Assembly: GCF_029714285.1 (NCBI RefSeq)
Contig: NZ_CP121662.1
Span: 1,984,001 to 2,048,000 of the forward strand
From: Rhizobium sp. CB3090
Lineage (GTDB): Bacteria; Pseudomonadota; Alphaproteobacteria; Rhizobiales; Rhizobiaceae
DNA: 64,000 bases
Reading direction: 5' to 3'
Position numbers and translations under genes: made by a program. Positions 1 to 7,823 of this stretch are shown here, in pieces; position 1 is the first letter of the stretch; every line of letters starts with the position of its first letter. The notes beneath the pieces were generated by a model. The model was not told the DNA's origin. It made no database searches and saw only the letters and a program-made list of their open reading frames with translations.

Positions 1-1
1 C

Positions 2-271
2 GAGCTGACTTTCCGCGCACAGCAAAGGGATCACCTCGATCGGCTTCGGCGCGACATGCCGATTCATCTCGTCGGCGGCGAGCGTGACCCCGCGACGAAC
101 AATGGAAAAGCGGTCTCCTGGCTGGCAAACCATTTGAAAAAGGCCGGATTTTCGCATATCACCATGACCATCCATCAGGACATGCGGCACGAGACTCTGA
201 ACGAGATCGGCGCGGCCGGAGCCATCTCGGATTTTGCGAGCTGGTGTAAACAGGTGACTGCAAAAGTCTGA
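2..271 (+). CDS. alpha/beta hydrolase, C-terminal fragment
   Basis: The frame is open from the left edge, so only about the last 89 residues are present and the start lies outside the window. The fragment has the last beta strand of an alpha/beta hydrolase (PIHLVGGERDPAT, where the acidic residue of the triad usually sits). It is followed by a helix and then the motif QDMRHETLNE, where the His supplies the catalytic base in the lysophospholipase/serine aminopeptidase S33 group. The substrate cannot be told. The 214 bases to the next gene show no terminator or further gene that I can support. Confidence 0.8.
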   Translation, partial: ELTFRAQQRDHLDRLRRDMPIHLVGGERDPATNNGKAVSWLANHLKKAGFSHITMTIHQDMRHETLNEIGAAGAISDFASWCKQVTAKV

Positions 272-485
272 TTCCCATAGGAATATTCGAATGAGGGCCA
301 CCGGCAGTTCCCCGCCCCGTTTGCATCAATCGGAGCTGACAGATATCTGATAAAAAGGGGTCGGGATATCCATCATCATCGCCTCCGGCCTTTATATTCT
401 CTGGCGCGAGCGCCGCTTTGCTTCCAAGCCCGTATCCGATACATCTGAGAGTACGTTTACGCCGTAGCCGCCCGTCTGGACCGAC

Positions 486-1691
486 ATGACCGATCATAGG
501 ACTAAGAAACCGCCGCTTTCCGGCATTCGCGTCATCGAACTGGCCCGCGTTCTTGCCGGTCCCTGGGCTGGGCAGATGCTGGCCGATCTCGGCGCCGATG
601 TCATAAAGGTCGAGAATCCCGATGGAGGCGACGACACGCGCCAGTGGGGTCCGCCCTTCGTCGAGGGAAAGGATGGGGAAAACCTGTCCGCCGCCTACTA
701 CCACTCCGCCAATCGCGGCAAGCGTTCCGTTGTCGCTGATCTCAAGACGGAAAAAGGTCAAGCCCTCGTTCGACGGCTGGTCATGACCGCCGATGTGCTG
801 ATCGAGAATTTCAAGCTTGGCGGCCTTGTCAAATATGGCCTCGACTACGAGAGCCTGAGGAAGATCAATCCCAAATTGGTCTATTGTTCGATCACCGGCT
901 TCGGCCAGACCGGCCCTTATGCCGGTCTCGCAGGCTATGATTATATCGTCCAGGGCATGTCCGGCTTCATGTCGATCACCGGCGAGCCGGATGGCCCGCC
1001 GATGAAAGCAGGGGTCGCAATCGCCGATATCTTCACCGGCATCTATGCCGTTTCCGCGATTGAAGCGGCCCTGATCCATGCGCTGAAGACCGGCGAAGGC
1101 CAGCTTGTCGATATGGCATTGCTTGACGTGCAATCCGCCGTGCTCGCCAATCAGAACATGAACTACCTAATTTCCGGCAAGGCTCCCACGCGCCTCGGAA
1201 ACGCTCATCCCAATATCTCGCCCTATGAGATCGTGCCAACAGCCGACGGCTACCTGATCCTTGCCGTCGGCAATGACGGACAGTTCCGCCGTCTCTGCGC
1301 AATCCTCGGCATCGAGGCACATGCGGACGATGAACGCTATGCCACCAACAAAGCCCGCGTCGCCCATCGTGATGACGTCCGCGCTTTCATCTCGACAAAA
1401 ACCCTGTCCTGGAAGAAAGCGGATCTGCTCAGAGCCTGCGAGGACAATGCGGTGCCGGCCGGCGCGATCAATACGATCGAAGACATGTTCGCCGACCCCC
1501 AAATCCAAGCTCGCGGCCTGCGGACCGATCTCGAGGATGCCGCCGGCACCCTCATCCCGAGCGTACGGACGCCGATTGTCCTGTCGGAAACGCCGTTGAC
1601 TTATACGCGGCCTAGCCCGCGTCTTGGTGAGCATCAGGAGGAGGTTCTCGCTGAATTGGCGGAACTGGAGGAAGGAAAGGCAAAACCATGA
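486..1691 (+). CDS. CaiB/BaiF-family (type III) CoA-transferase
   Basis: A 401-residue protein of normal length for the family that moves CoA between carboxylic acids through an aspartyl-CoA anhydride intermediate. It opens with GIRVIELARVLAGPWAGQMLADLGADVIKVE, the N-terminal signature of the family. It has the IENFKLGG segment near residue 107, and the presumed catalytic Asp lies in GVAIADIFTG at residue 181. Its stop codon overlaps the start of the thiamine-diphosphate enzyme behind it (ATGA), so the two are translationally coupled and probably act on the same substrate. The acyl donor and acceptor are not evident. Formyl-CoA-, succinyl-CoA- or acetyl-CoA-dependent activation of a hydroxy acid is a reasonable inference. 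Confidence 0.9.
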   Translation: MTDHRTKKPPLSGIRVIELARVLAGPWAGQMLADLGADVIKVENPDGGDDTRQWGPPFVEGKDGENLSAAYYHSANRGKRSVVADLKTEKGQALVRRLVMTADVLIENFKLGGLVKYGLDYESLRKINPKLVYCSITGFGQTGPYAGLAGYDYIVQGMSGFMSITGEPDGPPMKAGVAIADIFTGIYAVSAIEAALIHALKTGEGQLVDMALLDVQSAVLANQNMNYLISGKAPTRLGNAHPNISPYEIVPTADGYLILAVGNDGQFRRLCAILGIEAHADDERYATNKARVAHRDDVRAFISTKTLSWKKADLLRACEDNAVPAGAINTIEDMFADPQIQARGLRTDLEDAAGTLIPSVRTPIVLSETPLTYTRPSPRLGEHQEEVLAELAELEEGKAKP

Positions 1692-3346
1692 AGCGCACAG
1701 GCGGCCAGCTCATCGTCGAAGCCCTGAAGGCAAATGGCGTCCGGCGCATCTCGTGCGTTCCCGGCGAAAGCTTTCTTGCCGTGCTGGATGCGCTTCATGA
1801 CAGCGACATTGCCGTGCTCGTCTGTCGCCAGGAGGGCGGCGCGGCCATGATGGCGGACGCCTGGGGTCGGCTGACGGGTGAGCCCGGCATCTGCATGGTA
1901 ACCCGCGGTCCGGGTGCAACCAATGCCTCGGCCGGCCTGCATATTGCCCGGCAGGATTCTATCCCGATGATCCTCTTCATCGGCCAGGTGCAGCGCGACG
2001 CCCGCGAGCGCGAAGCCTTCCAAGAGGTGGAATTCCGCCGCGCCTTTACCGAATTTTCCAAATGGGTCGGCGAGATCGACGATGCCGCCCGCATTCCGGA
2101 ATTCGTCACACGCGCCTTCGCCATTGCGACCTCAGGCCGGCCCGGCCCCGTCGTCCTGACCCTGCCTGAGGATATGCTGCGCGACGAGGTCGAGGCGCCG
2201 CTTGCCAAGCGCTACATGCCGGTGGCAGCCCATCCAGGCCGCAGTCAGCTCGACGATCTCTATCTACGCCTGATCGCGGCCGAACGGCCTATGGTCATTC
2301 TCGGCGGCACGCGCTGGAATGATGACGCGGTCGCGAACATCAGACACGTCGCCGAGCGCTTCAAGCTGCCGGTCGGCTGCTCCTTTCGCCGGCAAATGCT
2401 GTTCGATCATCTGCATCCGAGTTACGCAGGCGATGTCGGCATCGGCATCAATCCGGCGCTGGCAAAGGAGGTCAAAGAGGCCGATCTGCTGATCCTGCTC
2501 GGCGGTCGCCTTTCGGAAATGCCGTCGTCCGGCTACACGTTGGTCGACATCCCTTACCCGCAACAACAGCTCGTCCATATCCATCCCGACCCGTCCGAAC
2601 TCGGTCGCGTCTATCGCCCGGATCTGGCGATATGCGCCAGCCCGGCAGATTTCGTCGCGGCGCTCGCCGATCTCGAAGCGCCGGCAGAACCGCGTTGGGC
2701 GGAGCGGACGGCGCGCATGCATGCCGCCTATCTCGCCTGGTCGACGACGCCGGAGAAGAGCCCCGGCGCTGTGCATATGGGCCGTATCATGGACTGGATC
2801 GAGGCCAACACGGCTGATGATACGATCTTCACCAATGGCGCCGGCAACTATGCCACCTGGCTGCACCGCTTTCATCGCTTCCGTCGCTTCAACACGCAGG
2901 CGGCGCCGGCTTCGGGCTCGATGGGCTACGGCCTGCCGGCGGCGGTTGCTGCCAAGCAGCTCTTTCCCGAGCGGGAGGTGATCTGCTTTGCCGGCGACGG
3001 TTGTTTCATGATGCACGGACAGGAATTCGCGACCGCCGTCCAGTACGGCCTGCCGCTGATTGCTTTGGTCATCAACAACGGCATGTACGGCACCATCCGC
3101 ATGCATCAGGAGCGGGAATATCCCGGTCGCGTAAGCGCCACATCGCTTGATAATCCAGACTTCGCAGCGCTAGCCCGTGCCTATGGCGGTCATGGCGAGA
3201 CAGTAAAGGCGACGGAAGAATTCGGCCCTGCCTTTGAACGCGCGCGCGCCAGCGGCAAGCCGTCGATCATCGAGATCGTGCTCGATCCCGAGGCCATTAC
3301 ACCGTCACGGACGTTGACGGAAATTTCACAAACAAAAAGCCGGTGA
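1688..3346 (+). CDS. thiamine-diphosphate-dependent enzyme, acetolactate synthase-like
   Basis: A 552-residue ThDP enzyme with the usual three-domain order. The N-terminal pyrimidine-binding domain has catalytic Glu49 in CRQEGGAAMMADAWGRLTG. A central Rossmann-like domain follows. The C-terminal pyrophosphate domain has the GDG...NN metal-binding motif (GDG at about residues 436-438, then VINNGMYG). Acetolactate synthase, glyoxylate carboligase, oxalyl-CoA decarboxylase and 2-hydroxyacyl-CoA lyase share this fold. Coupling to a type III CoA-transferase points to a CoA-thioester substrate (a lyase or decarboxylase) rather than branched-chain amino acid synthesis, and no ilvH-like regulatory subunit is adjacent. 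The exact reaction is unknown. Confidence 0.85.
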   Translation: MKRTGGQLIVEALKANGVRRISCVPGESFLAVLDALHDSDIAVLVCRQEGGAAMMADAWGRLTGEPGICMVTRGPGATNASAGLHIARQDSIPMILFIGQVQRDAREREAFQEVEFRRAFTEFSKWVGEIDDAARIPEFVTRAFAIATSGRPGPVVLTLPEDMLRDEVEAPLAKRYMPVAAHPGRSQLDDLYLRLIAAERPMVILGGTRWNDDAVANIRHVAERFKLPVGCSFRRQMLFDHLHPSYAGDVGIGINPALAKEVKEADLLILLGGRLSEMPSSGYTLVDIPYPQQQLVHIHPDPSELGRVYRPDLAICASPADFVAALADLEAPAEPRWAERTARMHAAYLAWSTTPEKSPGAVHMGRIMDWIEANTADDTIFTNGAGNYATWLHRFHRFRRFNTQAAPASGSMGYGLPAAVAAKQLFPEREVICFAGDGCFMMHGQEFATAVQYGLPLIALVINNGMYGTIRMHQEREYPGRVSATSLDNPDFAALARAYGGHGETVKATEEFGPAFERARASGKPSIIEIVLDPEAITPSRTLTEISQTKSR

Positions 3347-3366
3347 GAGCGCCCTCACCGGCTTTT
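3335..3366. terminator. bidirectional terminator between convergent operons
   Basis: A 13-bp perfect stem (AAAAGCCGGTGAG and CTCACCGGCTTTT, short loop) whose 5' arm contains the stop codon of the ThDP gene. The A-run and T-run on the two flanks give a U-tract in both directions, so it can end both the plus-strand operon and the minus-strand RidA operon. Confidence 0.85.
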
Positions 3367-3388
3367 GGAAAATACATCAAATCGGAGA

Positions 3389-3733
3389 TTAGTCGATTGC
3401 GGCGGTGACGATGAACTCGACCTTGTATTTCGGGGCAGCGAGCTTGGCCTCGCTGGTGGCGCGGGCCGGCGTATTGGCCGGATCGACCCAGGCTTCCCAG
3501 GCGGCGTTCATTTCGGCGAAATAGGCGATGTCGGAGAGATAGATGATCGTCTGCAGGATCTTCGATTTGTTGGAGCCGGCTGCAGCGAGAAGACGATCGA
3601 CTTCGGCCAGTGCCGACTTGCACTGATCCGTGACGCTTTCGCCTTCACCAACCTGGCCGGCGAGGTAGACGGTGTTGCCGTGAATGACGGCGCCGCTCAT
3701 GCGGGCCCCGACGTCGATACGCTTGATGCTCAT
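3389..3733 (-). CDS. RidA/YjgF family protein
   Basis: A 114-residue protein of typical Rid length. The start used is the ATG of MSIKRIDVGARMSG, which has an AGGAGAG ribosome-binding site 6 bases upstream. Longer in-frame versions add unlike sequence. Family features are YLAGQVGE, the DQCKSALAEVDRLLAAAG helix and NTPARATSEAKLA, where Arg91 corresponds to the carboxylate-binding Arg of imine-hydrolysing RidA proteins. Such proteins clear reactive enamines and imines from PLP and amino-acid oxidising enzymes. It is the last gene of a three-gene minus-strand group (DUF4432 protein, CRSGARS protein, RidA). Confidence 0.88.
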   Translation of the reverse strand: MSIKRIDVGARMSGAVIHGNTVYLAGQVGEGESVTDQCKSALAEVDRLLAAAGSNKSKILQTIIYLSDIAYFAEMNAAWEAWVDPANTPARATSEAKLAAPKYKVEFIVTAAID

Positions 3734-3827
3734 GCTTCTCTCCTGATGTTGTGCGGGTGACGGGTAACAAACCGGGCGCTGCCCATCGGCAACGCCCTCA
3801 ATCTCTCGCGGGTCTGGTCGTAGTGGC

Positions 3828-4166
3828 TCAGCCGCGAATATGGTGTGTCTTCTGATAGATCGCGGTGGAGCGTGCGCCGGAGCGGCAATAGCCGAGCATC
3901 GGCCGCGGGAATTCGTCGAGCGCATCGACCATGCCCTGCACGGCCTCTTCGGTCACACCCATCGGCCCGACGGGCACGTGCGCGATTTCGAGACCAAGCT
4001 CCTTGGCGCGGGCTTCGATGACGGAAAACGGCGTCTGATCCGGGCTCTCATTATCAGGGCGATGGCAGACGATGGAGTTGAAACCCATGGCCTTGATCTG
4101 ATCGAGATCCTCCAGCGTGATCTGGCCGGAAACCGAGTATTCGTCATCGATCGGGCGGATATCCAT
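3828..4166 (-). CDS. TIGR01244/DUF442-type phosphatase-like sulfurtransferase protein
   Basis: A 112-residue single-domain protein that begins with the family signature IRPIDDEYSVSGQIT. It ends in a cysteine loop GYCRSGARS (Cys94), followed by ATAIYQ-like helix residues. This small dual-specificity-phosphatase-like fold also occurs as the extra domain fused to Blh-type persulfide dioxygenases, where it is annotated as a sulfur transferase. The cysteine loop is intact, so it is probably catalytic. Its substrate is unknown. It lies between the DUF4432 gene and the RidA gene on the same strand. Confidence 0.85.
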   Translation of the reverse strand: MDIRPIDDEYSVSGQITLEDLDQIKAMGFNSIVCHRPDNESPDQTPFSVIEARAKELGLEIAHVPVGPMGVTEEAVQGMVDALDEFPRPMLGYCRSGARSTAIYQKTHHIRG

Positions 4167-4240
4167 GGTTCATTTCCTCTCTGAAACCGAGGGCCATGGT
4201 CTACGCCGCCATGGGCCGAGCGTCAACCGATTCAAGCCTT

Positions 4241-5080
4241 TCAGACGAAGGCAAAGTTGAGTGCGAAACTCCTGGCTTCCCCAGGCTGGAGAATATTGAA
4301 TTCACCCGCCTCCTCCAGTTCGGCGCGTGAGACCCAGCGATGCGAAACGGGCTCGATACCGAGGACATGTGCCGGCGCACGCTGGTTGCGCCAGACCTGC
4401 AGGAAGGGCAGCGTATCCGTGCCGAACCGAACCCGCAGCGATTTGCCGCCGATGGCAGCAATCGGCCCGAGGCACAGTTCGGACCAGTCCTCGCCTTTGG
4501 CCGTTGCCGGCACACAAAAAAGACCGCCCAGCTCCTCGCCGAAGGTCCAGGGGAAACCGCCGTTCTCCAGCATCTGGCCGGAGAGCCGTACGCCATCATC
4601 GAACCATTTGCCGCCGACATTCATGTGATACATCAGAAAGACCGGCATCGCCTCGATGCTGGTGTTGACGATACGGTCGTTAAGCGAAACCTCGCCCGTC
4701 GCGCCGTCGATACGCCAATGACGCTCCAGCCGGGCCGTGCGGCGTTCGGCGGTGACAATGTCGATATCGGCGCGGCACTCCGCATTGCCGTTCTCGAACC
4801 GGGTCCACAGGATCTTTGCGGGATGTGAGGAGATGGAGCCGTGTAGTGGATAGCGCTTGCCCTCGAAAGCGCCTGACATCGGTTCCGGATGGCGGATATG
4901 ATCCGGACCGCAGGTAAAGAGAAAGCCCTCCAGCGAATGATCGATGCGCGGATCACCGTCATCCGGAATGGCGCGTCCCGGCGCGAGATTGTTGCCGTCG
5001 ACGATGCAGGCGCCGATGTCCAGCACGGAGCTCTCATCCAGCGTCAGTTTCGGTCCCTTGGCTGCGGCAAAGTCCATCAT
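4241..5080 (-). CDS. DUF4432 / galactose-mutarotase-like protein
   Basis: About 279 residues with the all-beta look of the aldose-1-epimerase superfamily (repeated short strands and PLHGSISSHPAK, SLNDRIVNTS, MYHMNVGGKW). The closest fit is the DUF4432 group, thought to bind or epimerise sugars; no activity is assigned. The frame can be opened from a TTG at 5089. The ATG at 5080 is preferred because GAGGAGG lies about 10 bases upstream of it but almost touches the TTG. First gene of the minus-strand group that ends with ridA-like DNA. Confidence 0.75.
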   Translation of the reverse strand: MMDFAAAKGPKLTLDESSVLDIGACIVDGNNLAPGRAIPDDGDPRIDHSLEGFLFTCGPDHIRHPEPMSGAFEGKRYPLHGSISSHPAKILWTRFENGNAECRADIDIVTAERRTARLERHWRIDGATGEVSLNDRIVNTSIEAMPVFLMYHMNVGGKWFDDGVRLSGQMLENGGFPWTFGEELGGLFCVPATAKGEDWSELCLGPIAAIGGKSLRVRFGTDTLPFLQVWRNQRAPAHVLGIEPVSHRWVSRAELEEAGEFNILQPGEARSFALNFAFV

Positions 5081-5306
5081 TTCCTGCAATCCTCCTCTAC
5101 CGGCCTTTGATCGCCCGCCCCTGAAAAATCGTTTCGAAATGAGACAGGACGAGAATTAACGGTGGTTTGTCTTACCGAACGTTAACTTGACGCCTTGATC
5201 ACATAAATTTTTATCTTTTATTCAGCATGATACATTCAAATTCCACACTAGCGTCAAAATTGCCATGTGTGTGTCGGCTCAGCCATCACCCGAGGATTCG
5301 ACAGAC

Positions 5307-6773
5307 GTGAACCGGTTCCTGAAATTCAGCCTTGCTCTGGCTCTGACAGCCGCGACATCTGCTCTTGCGCTGACCAATGCGCAGGCACAATTTTATCGTG
5401 GCGGGAACGATGTCGTTCTGGTGACCCCTGACGGACGAATCCTTGATCAGTATCCGGAGCAAGGCGTCGTGACCGTCGCCCGTGATGGGCGCGGCCATCG
5501 CGTGTTGATCGACCGCTATGGCAACGTCCTCGCTACAGAGATGCGTGCCAGCACCTATTACCCCCGCGCGCCCCGCCGTGACGTTTATAATAATGACGGC
5601 TATGGTGACGGCAACCGATATGGCGACACGCAGCTTTCCAACAATGGTGGCTATCGCGACTACCGCCAATATCGCAGCGACGATTTCGGGAGTAATGATG
5701 GTTATGTCGACAGCGGCTACGGCCAGCAGGATCGCGGCGTCGTCACCAGCGGCATTCCGCGCGGCGGCGAAATCCAGAACGAGCCGCTCGACAACCAGCC
5801 GCTTCCGGACGTGAACGGCCAATCTCAGAATCGAAACGGTAACGACTACGCATCGATCGATCCGCAGGAGCAGGCACCCGCCATCGAACGCAAGCCGCCC
5901 GCCGAGCCCGTCATCACGCTGAAGGGCAAGTCGAAGATGGAGATCACGGCGCTTGAAGTCTTCCTCGCTCGCCAGGGCATATCGCCGGGCGCGATCGATG
6001 GCCGCATGGGCGCCAATGTCACGAAGGCGATCTACGCCTATCAACAGATGACCGGTCAGACATTGAACCCGAACGACACGGATTCGATCCTTGAACAACT
6101 GCGCCTGTCGGGTGGCATGCCGATCGTCAACTACACGATCACGCCCGCCGATGCCGCCGGCCCCTATGTCGCGTCGATCCCTGAAGATTATGCCGAGAAG
6201 GCACAGATGCCTTCGCTCGGCTACACCTCGACCACGGAAATGCTGGCCGAACGCTTCCATATGGACGAAGGCTACCTGAAGGAGCTCAATCCCGGCGTCG
6301 ACTTCACGGTCCCTGGCAGCACGATCAAAGTGGTCAACACCGGCCCGGGCAAGACCGGCACTGTCGCCAAGATCCTGGCCGACAAGGGCCGTAAGCAGGT
6401 TTTCGCCTATGACGCCAGCGGCGCCCTGATTGCCGCTTACCCTGCCAGCATCGGTTCGACCGATACGCCGTCGCCCTCCGGCACCGTCACCGTCGAGCGC
6501 GTCGCCTTCAATCCGGGCTATACATACAATCCGAAGATCAACTTCAAGCAGGGCGCTAACGATAAAATCCTCGACATTCCTCCCGGCCCCAACGGCCCGG
6601 TCGGCGTCGTCTGGATGGCGCTGTCAAAACCGACCTATGGCATTCACGGCACCCCAGATCCTTCGAAGATCGGCAAGTCGCAGAGCCATGGCTGCGTGCG
6701 CCTGACTAATTGGGATGCGACCGAACTTGCCAAGATGGTCAAGCCGGGTGTGGTGGTCGAATTCGTCGATTGA
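5307..6773 (+). CDS. secreted L,D-transpeptidase with peptidoglycan-binding domain
   Basis: A periplasmic YkuD-type enzyme that makes L,D-cross-links in peptidoglycan or anchors proteins to it. The GTG start at 5307 is chosen because it gives a clean signal peptide (VNRFLKFSLALALTAATSAL..., predicted cut after AQA) and has GAGGA upstream; the frame also opens at ATG 5265. Order of parts in the 488-residue form: signal peptide; short beta region; a Tyr/Gly/Asn/Asp-rich low-complexity stretch at about residues 80-190; a peptidoglycan-binding helical domain near residues 205-260; a LysM-like segment; and the C-terminal catalytic domain with HGTPDP and SHGCVRL (Cys463). Stand-alone transcription unit. 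Confidence 0.9.
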   Translation: MNRFLKFSLALALTAATSALALTNAQAQFYRGGNDVVLVTPDGRILDQYPEQGVVTVARDGRGHRVLIDRYGNVLATEMRASTYYPRAPRRDVYNNDGYGDGNRYGDTQLSNNGGYRDYRQYRSDDFGSNDGYVDSGYGQQDRGVVTSGIPRGGEIQNEPLDNQPLPDVNGQSQNRNGNDYASIDPQEQAPAIERKPPAEPVITLKGKSKMEITALEVFLARQGISPGAIDGRMGANVTKAIYAYQQMTGQTLNPNDTDSILEQLRLSGGMPIVNYTITPADAAGPYVASIPEDYAEKAQMPSLGYTSTTEMLAERFHMDEGYLKELNPGVDFTVPGSTIKVVNTGPGKTGTVAKILADKGRKQVFAYDASGALIAAYPASIGSTDTPSPSGTVTVERVAFNPGYTYNPKINFKQGANDKILDIPPGPNGPVGVVWMALSKPTYGIHGTPDPSKIGKSQSHGCVRLTNWDATELAKMVKPGVVVEFVD

Positions 6774-6791
6774 TCGTATTTGAGAAATGAT

Positions 6792-6825
6792 AAGGCCGTC
6801 GGATAGCTTATCCGGCGGCCTTTCT
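6792..6825. terminator. terminator after the L,D-transpeptidase gene
   Basis: A 14-bp stem (AAGGCCGTCGGATA / TATCCGGCGGCCTT, one G-U pair, loop GCT) followed by TTT on the plus strand. The A-rich left flank may also let it serve the convergent ATPase gene. Confidence 0.8.
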
Positions 6826-6839
6826 ATTGTGAGAATAAC

Positions 6840-7556
6840 TTATGCGGCGCTGCGGATCGCCTCATGGCCGGCGCTTCGGTCCGAAGCTGTTAGCCGGGTC
6901 GGCACGAGCCGCATCATCTCCTCGGCAAAGGCCCGGGCGTTTTCCTGAGCCTTGTCCAGATTGCTGACCCGGCTCGGATCCATTGTATAGAGCGTCCCGC
7001 CACAATCGAAGATGTCGCGGAAGGCAGAGCGTTCGATGATCGGCGTTTCGAGCACCGTAACGCTCCGTTCGGAGAGCAGCGCTTTGACCACCTGCAGCGC
7101 TCTGGTCGTCACCATCGAATTGACGCGGGTCAGCACGACCGAATGATTGATGCGGATGCCAGCCCGCTGTTCCAGATATTGCAGCAGTTCCAGCACCTGC
7201 GCTCCGCCCCGCGCATCCATCGCGCAGCCCTGGATTGGTATGAGCACATGATCGGAGAGACCGAGCGCCGTTGCCAACAGCGGCGTGCGAGCGCCCGGCA
7301 GGTCCAGGATGAAATAGTCTGTCGCACTGTTTTCGGAAAGATGCACAGGCAAGGACGCGCTGGTCACGAAATCGATGACCGAGATGTTGGGAACACGGTT
7401 GCCGGAAATCTCGTACCAGTGCGAAATCCAATGCTGCGGGTCGGCGTCGAGAATGGTGACTCGGTAGCCGCGTCGCGCCAGTTCGGTAGACAACAGCAAA
7501 ACCGCAGTCGTCTTCCCCGCCCCACCCTTCGTATTTGCAAATGTGATAACTGGCAT
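6840..7556 (-). CDS. orphan ParA/VirC1-like P-loop ATPase
   Basis: A 238-residue ParA-superfamily protein with the deviant Walker A box KGGAGKTT at residues 10-17, the DADPQ switch at about 37-41 and a FILDLPG Walker B region near residue 85. It has no N-terminal HTH and no parB or parS-like partner next to it. The ERSAFRDIF and TLYTMDPSRVSNLDKAQ segments near the end resemble the VirC1 branch of the family, which places T-DNA machinery at the cell pole. A role in positioning a cellular cargo is therefore possible but unproven. GGAG lies 8 bases upstream of the ATG. Confidence 0.82.
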   Translation of the reverse strand: MPVITFANTKGGAGKTTAVLLLSTELARRGYRVTILDADPQHWISHWYEISGNRVPNISVIDFVTSASLPVHLSENSATDYFILDLPGARTPLLATALGLSDHVLIPIQGCAMDARGGAQVLELLQYLEQRAGIRINHSVVLTRVNSMVTTRALQVVKALLSERSVTVLETPIIERSAFRDIFDCGGTLYTMDPSRVSNLDKAQENARAFAEEMMRLVPTRLTASDRSAGHEAIRSAA

Positions 7557-7768
7557 AGTCGGTCTCCGGCAAGATGGCGGTGAGCACGAACATCGCTCTT
7601 TTCAGCACCATCTGACTCATCGGTGCGGTTAAGACATTGTTTCGAAATATGGTTAACAAAGCCCTAATCGCAACTTTGACGACAGCGTTCTTGCATCGGC
7701 AAAACCTGAACCGACGCACCATCAGACGCCGTCCATCGGGTGAAGATTTCAATCATCCATGTGAGTAC

Positions 7769-7797
7769 AAAAAATCGCGCCGCAATCATCTCGCGGC
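7769..7797 (-). terminator. terminator of the alcohol/aldehyde dehydrogenase operon
   Basis: On the minus strand a GCCGC...GCGGC hairpin with a 9-base loop is followed a few bases later by a run of six T. It lies about 27 bases after the stop of the Fe-dependent alcohol dehydrogenase. Confidence 0.55.
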
Positions 7798-7823
7798 ACG
7801 ATCAAAAGTTCGAGGCAATATGC

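Noticed and set aside
159..1133. Minus-strand open frame opposite the hydrolase and CoA-transferase
   Set aside because: It spans two convincing plus-strand genes and their gap, and shows no recognisable domain.
486..3346. Calling the CoA-transferase/ThDP pair frc-oxc for oxalate degradation
   Set aside because: The fold families fit, but I could not confirm the oxalyl-CoA-specific residues by eye, so specific names were not assigned.
5286..6260. Minus-strand open frame opposite the L,D-transpeptidase gene
   Set aside because: Val/Ile/Ala-rich translation arises from the Tyr/Gly/Asn/Asp-rich coding strand; the plus-strand gene has signal peptide and catalytic motif.
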